A program made the translations under genes and the position numbers. DNA of 64,000 bases from Zeugodacus cucurbitae (Eukaryota; Arthropoda; Insecta; Diptera; Tephritidae), in the NCBI RefSeq assembly GCF_028554725.1, contig NC_071670.1, positions 28,390,001 through 28,454,000 on the forward strand. The letters run 5' to 3'. Each line of letters opens with the position of its first letter. Position 1 is the first letter of the stretch. Below, one piece after another: positions 60,000 through 64,000 of the stretch. The notes below the pieces were generated by a model, which did no database searches, was not told the DNA's origin, and worked only from the letters and a program-made list of their open reading frames with translations.

Positions 60000-61869
60000 T
60001 TGTCGTGCGCATACGCAGAAGGCTCCAAATAATATTTTGGTTCAAAGGTCAACAAATTGATGAACCGTCATTTACCTACATTATAAGCCATTTAGTAGCA
60101 AACATGGTGTGAAACTAAATAATTTTGTTGTATTTTATAGATAGCAACCTAAATAAACATATTTATTGAAAAAATTAAGAAAATCAAATAAATTTTTTTA
60201 AATTTAAGAACGCATTCACATTTTATACGAAATCTGCTACTATTAATACTCTGATAATGTTTTAAGCAAAATATTTCGTCTATATTTAAATCTTCATAAA
60301 TTTCGAAATTGCCTTCGTCATTGTTCAGTAGTGTTACTTTACTCTTAACAAGTAAAGCCTTCTATCTTATTTTGGTTACCAAATTGCAAGTCAACTGTTA
60401 AATAAACATATATAACATTTTTCAAGAGTATGAAAGTGTTGAAGATATCTGGAACATATGAAACTACCCCATAAATATGTATATATATCACAATGTTAAA
60501 TATATCGAAGAAGATATCGTTTATTTTTTAAAACATTATCAAATCATCTGAATCGAATACGAAATGTAAAAGAGAAAACTTACAAAAAAACTTAGTTTTT
60601 TTATTTTAGTTGTGTAAAGCTCAGACATTACACATGGATGATTATCAGCGCTTGGTCATCCATATTTACTTCATAGTTATGCCTCTTGTGTATTCAAATG
60701 TCAATTAAAAGTAGATCATAAAAAAAATACATTTGAAGTGAAACACAGGGCCAAAGCGGGGTTGCAACGATTAAAATTAGTGCTTGAAATCGACATGCCC
60801 ATGGACTTAATGAGGGATGTTTGTATCGAAGGCAAAATATTCAGTAAAAACTACTTGTTACACTGGAGAGTTTTCAACAAAATGTAAGTATACGACACAA
60901 TAGTAATTACTGCCTAAATAATTGCAAATGATTGCTAACCCATTTCCATTTATATTTCTCTATCCAGTTGAGCACTGCATCGGCCCACAGTGGGTGGGAT
61001 ATGGACTGAGCGCGCCTCAAAGCTTACGCTGCGACAAGTGTGCACTTCAGTTGCAACCTCCATCAGCGAGCCATATGTGATCGAATGAGGACGTACATAT
61101 TTGTATGTATGTATGTATGTTTATGCGTGTCAACGTTAACAGTCGAAGGTGCAACGGCAGAAGCAATGACAGAGGAAAGCAACCAAAATCAGCCTAAGAA
61201 GGCTTACATTTTCATCCCCCCTCAACGCAGTCATTCCAAGTGACTGCCAACACCTCGGGGTGTCGCACTAAAACGCACAGTTGTTCGGCAGGCATCACCG
61301 CAAGGACGAATTGCTGACAAGTAGGCAAGTTGTGTTGGGCGCACATCCATTAAGTGAGCGGACAATTGAATGCTGAATAGAATTTGCAATGTTTGTAATT
61401 TGAGAAAATAGGCTGAAACAAATATACCTACATACATATGCACTATTACGAAGTACTGTATGCATACGTGTACGACGGTATATACATATGTATGTATGAT
61501 ATGTGTATTGTGCCCAGTGAACCAATTTCACATGACTAATGGAATAGTCGTATACTAGTATAATTTGAATACCGACTGAGGCACATCACATAGAGAAAAA
61601 GTTAAACATCAATATTCAATACCGAACCTACAAGATTATACAAGTGACATACCCTAATGTTGAATTGGAGACTTTTGCAACATTATTGCCAACGTAACCA
61701 ATTCAGCATTTTCGGTTTTAAAAGCGGTCCCGTACAATAAGCGGCACTGTTCATCATTCGCGTTTGTCACCTGATTTTTCATGAGAAGTAGCTGTTCCTT
61801 CGTGGCGCATGGTCGCGCGAGGTCGACCTCGACCTCGACGTCACTTCTCAAAGGTTGATTCATTCAGCT
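60000..61869. other. Intergenic, AT-rich, no gene recognised
   Basis: Short frames at 61040-61243 (+) and 61654-61863 (-) have no recognisable motifs. A locally GC-rich word GGTCGACCTCGACCTCGACG occurs at about 61820-61840. Confidence 0.4.
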
Positions 61870-63170
61870 TATTCTTTTTATACTCTCGCAACCTGTTGCA
61901 CAGAGTATCATAGTTTTGTTCACATAACGGTTGTTTGTGTCACCAAGAAATAAAAGAGTTAGATATGGGGTTATATATATATAAATGATCAGGATGACGA
62001 GTGGAGTTGATATCCGGATGTCTGTCCGTCTGTCCGTCTGTCCGTTCGTCCGTCCGTGCAAGCTGTAACTTGAGTAAAAATTGAGATATCTTAATGAAAC
62101 ATGGAACACATGTTCCTTGGGACCGTGAGAGGGTTGCTTTCGAAAATGGGCAAAATCGGTCCACTGCCACGCCCACAAAATGGCGAAAACCAAAAACACA
62201 TAAAGTGTCATAACTAAGCCACTTGAGTAAAAATTGAGATATCTTAATGAAACTTGGAACACGTGTTCCTTGGTACCATAAGAAGGTTAAGTTCGAAGAT
62301 GGGCGGAATCGGACCACTGCCACACCCACAAAATGGCGATAACCAAAAACACATAAGGGGCTATAACTAAGCCATAAATAAAAATATGAAAATAAAATTT
62401 GAAACATAGAATCGCATTAGGGAAGGGCACATGTGAATGTAATTTTTTTGGAAAAGTGGGCGTGACCCCCCCTAAATAGGTTTTTGGTATATATCTTGCA
62501 AACCAATTAAGCTATATAAACCAAATTTTCTGCAGTCGTTTCTTTTAGCTGTTTCCTTATACAGTCCAAAGAAATCGGATAATAACCACGCCCACCTCCC
62601 ATACAAAGGTTAGGGTGAAAATTACTAAAAGTGCGTTAACACTAAGCAGAAACGTCGGAAACACCAAATTTTACAAAAGAAATGGCAGAAGGAAGCTGCA
62701 CTGAAATTTTTTTATGAAATGGAAAATGGGTGTGGCGTCGCCCATTTATGGGTCAAAAACCATATCTCAAGAACTACTCGACAGATTTCAATGAAATTCG
62801 GTATATTATATTTTCTTGACACCCTGATGACACTGGTGGAATATGGGCGAAATCGGTTCACAACTACGCCTACTTCCCATATAACTCAATTTTGAATCCT
62901 TCTGATTCGTTCACTTTATAATGTATACATAAGGAACCGATAAAGATAGCGAAATAAAATTTTACACAAATACTGTATTTGAGCTGTCACATCACTTGTG
63001 GAAAAATTGTCAAAATAGAACCATGACTTTTCAAGGCCCCTGATATCAAACATGAAGAACTCAGTGCCTAAGGGTAATTTTTCCCCGAAAATATAGGTAG
63101 ATCTCTAAATAAATTGCGAGAGTATAAAATGTTCGGTTGCACCTGAACTTAGCCTTTCCTTACTTGTTCA
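61870..63170. repeat. GTTCGG-hairpin repeat family, longest copy (about 1.3 kb)
   Basis: Left end TATACTCTCGCAACCTGTTG; right end TTGCGAGAGTATAAAATG followed by hairpin GTTCGGTTGCACCTGAAC and CTTAGCCTTTCCTTACTTG. It includes an internal tandem duplication: ATTGAGATATCTTAATGAAA and the following 150 bases occur twice (about 62076 and 62228). Best reference copy in the window. Confidence 0.72.
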
Positions 63171-63469
63171 CTTTAGTAATAACTCAGAAAATTACAAAAC
63201 AACATATAATCACATTTTGGTTTACGTGGTAACTTCGTAGAGTAGCATTCGGACGCATTCGTTGGTGAACGAAATAACAAACCACTGTGGCAATGAAATA
63301 AATGCACAATTCACTAAACACCATAGCTGGTACAAACGGCAAATTTGTAACTCTAGATCAAAACAATGTTTTAGGGCTACAACAAGAATTACACACTCGA
63401 CAACAGTAATGAGACAAATGAATTGTTTAACAGAGTCATATTATTTGAAATAAATGTACAGTCATTTAT

Positions 63470-63704
63470 GTGTCGTACCGACATTGAAAACATCTTGAAA
63501 ACACAATGTGTGGATTGTGGAACCAAAGTCGTTCTGAGCGACATCAAGTGTTTTCAATGCGTTGACAGTGCACAAATTTATTTGTTCGTTTAAATTTTGG
63601 GCAACGAGAATGGTAAGTTTTAGAATCTTTTATATTAGCTTAAAATTATTGTTAATGTTCGTGTTTTATGGAATCACGACAAGAAAATTTTAATAATGAA
63701 AGTA
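63470..63704 (+). repeat. Unclassified TIR element, copy 3, interrupted
   Basis: Collinear with the 50385 and 54729 copies from GTACCGACATTGAAAACATC to AATGAAAGTA, where a Tigger-like MITE has inserted at the TA. The ATG (63610-63612) is followed by GTAAGTTTTAG, as in copy 2. Confidence 0.62.
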
Positions 63705-64000
63705 CAGTAATTCCCGCTTAAGTGCCCCTTCTTAACATGCAAAATTTTTAGAACACTTAAGCGGGAAAGGCCGTGTAAGTGTCTCGTGGTACTTACCAAG
63801 CTTTTTCTCAAATACTTCGATCCAATATTTTTTCATTTGGAATGAAAGTGACATTTATTTCTTATTAATAACAAAAGTACTTATTAATAACAATAAATAT
63901 AAAAAAAAAAAAACATTATAAAACTATGTATGTGTTTTCCTTTTGACAATTCTCAGCGCATTCAAGGTCAAACATATTAAAAGGCACTTAAAAGAAAAAA
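63705..64000. mobile_element. Tigger-like MITE, second copy, cut by window end
   Basis: Starts CAGTAATTCCCGCTTAAGTG directly after TA and is collinear with the 15400-15869 element up to the window edge (for example CTTTTTCTCAAATACTTCGA and AAGGCACTTAAAAGA). Confidence 0.75.

Noticed and set aside
61654..61863. 69-codon minus-strand frame (NQPLRSDVEVEVDLARPCAT...)
   Set aside because: Reasonable composition but no recognised motif, no partner exons, and it abuts the GTTCGG-hairpin repeat; kept out for lack of support.
1..64000. CRISPR arrays, operons, ribosome binding sites, rRNA or tRNA genes
   Set aside because: The DNA is eukaryotic; no spaced identical repeats of CRISPR type and no convincing tRNA or rRNA sequence were seen.

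Overview
This is an AT-rich, intron-containing, transposon-dense stretch of insect nuclear DNA, most likely from a higher fly. The reasons are a CoREST-like gene end, a paired-like homeobox gene with long introns, microsatellites of the TATG/ACAT kind, and a mariner of the DD41D (rosa) class, a class first described in tephritid fruit flies. Tephritid is my inference; order Diptera is fairly safe.

Only two host genes are visible. At the left edge (17-780, + strand) are the last three coding exons of CoREST, with the second SANT domain. Converging on it from the right is a minus-strand paired-like homeobox gene, spread over about 22 kb (33263 down to 11012), which I rebuilt from six exons with matching splice phases. 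Its homeodomain (Q50) and C-terminal OAR-like motif place it in the PROP1/UNC-42 family. Its initiator ATG is not in the first visible exon. A locally GC-richer block (about 33.3-34.45 kb) is the likely 5' end or promoter region. CoREST acts in neuronal-gene repression, and UNC-42/PROP1 proteins specify neuron or pituitary cell identity. Their convergence is reported only as layout.

Everything else is intergenic or intronic sequence loaded with mobile elements, many nested. They include one full-length RTE-clade retrotransposon with an 11-bp target duplication (4876-8132) and at least six shorter relatives; a Jockey-clade element (about 57.2-60.0 kb); an intact 361-codon DD41D mariner (47529-48833) plus a decayed relative; two dead Tc1-like elements; a Tigger/pogo-like element with intron-containing transposase remnants (41436-43531) plus several short elements with CAGT-type ends; a hAT-type MITE with an 8-bp duplication (20167-20852); a Harbinger-like MITE; a very abundant fly repeat whose ends carry a GTTCGG...CCGAAC hairpin; and an unclassified three-copy family carrying a spliced-looking mini-ORF.

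The most interesting signal is in the RTE family. Its stop codon sits in the loop of a short terminal hairpin whose stem shows compensatory changes between copies, followed by an AAG-type or AT-type simple-repeat tail. Two insertions of only about 40 bp, consisting of little more than this hairpin and tail, have their own target duplications. This suggests the hairpin and tail are close to the minimal unit that the RTE machinery recognises.
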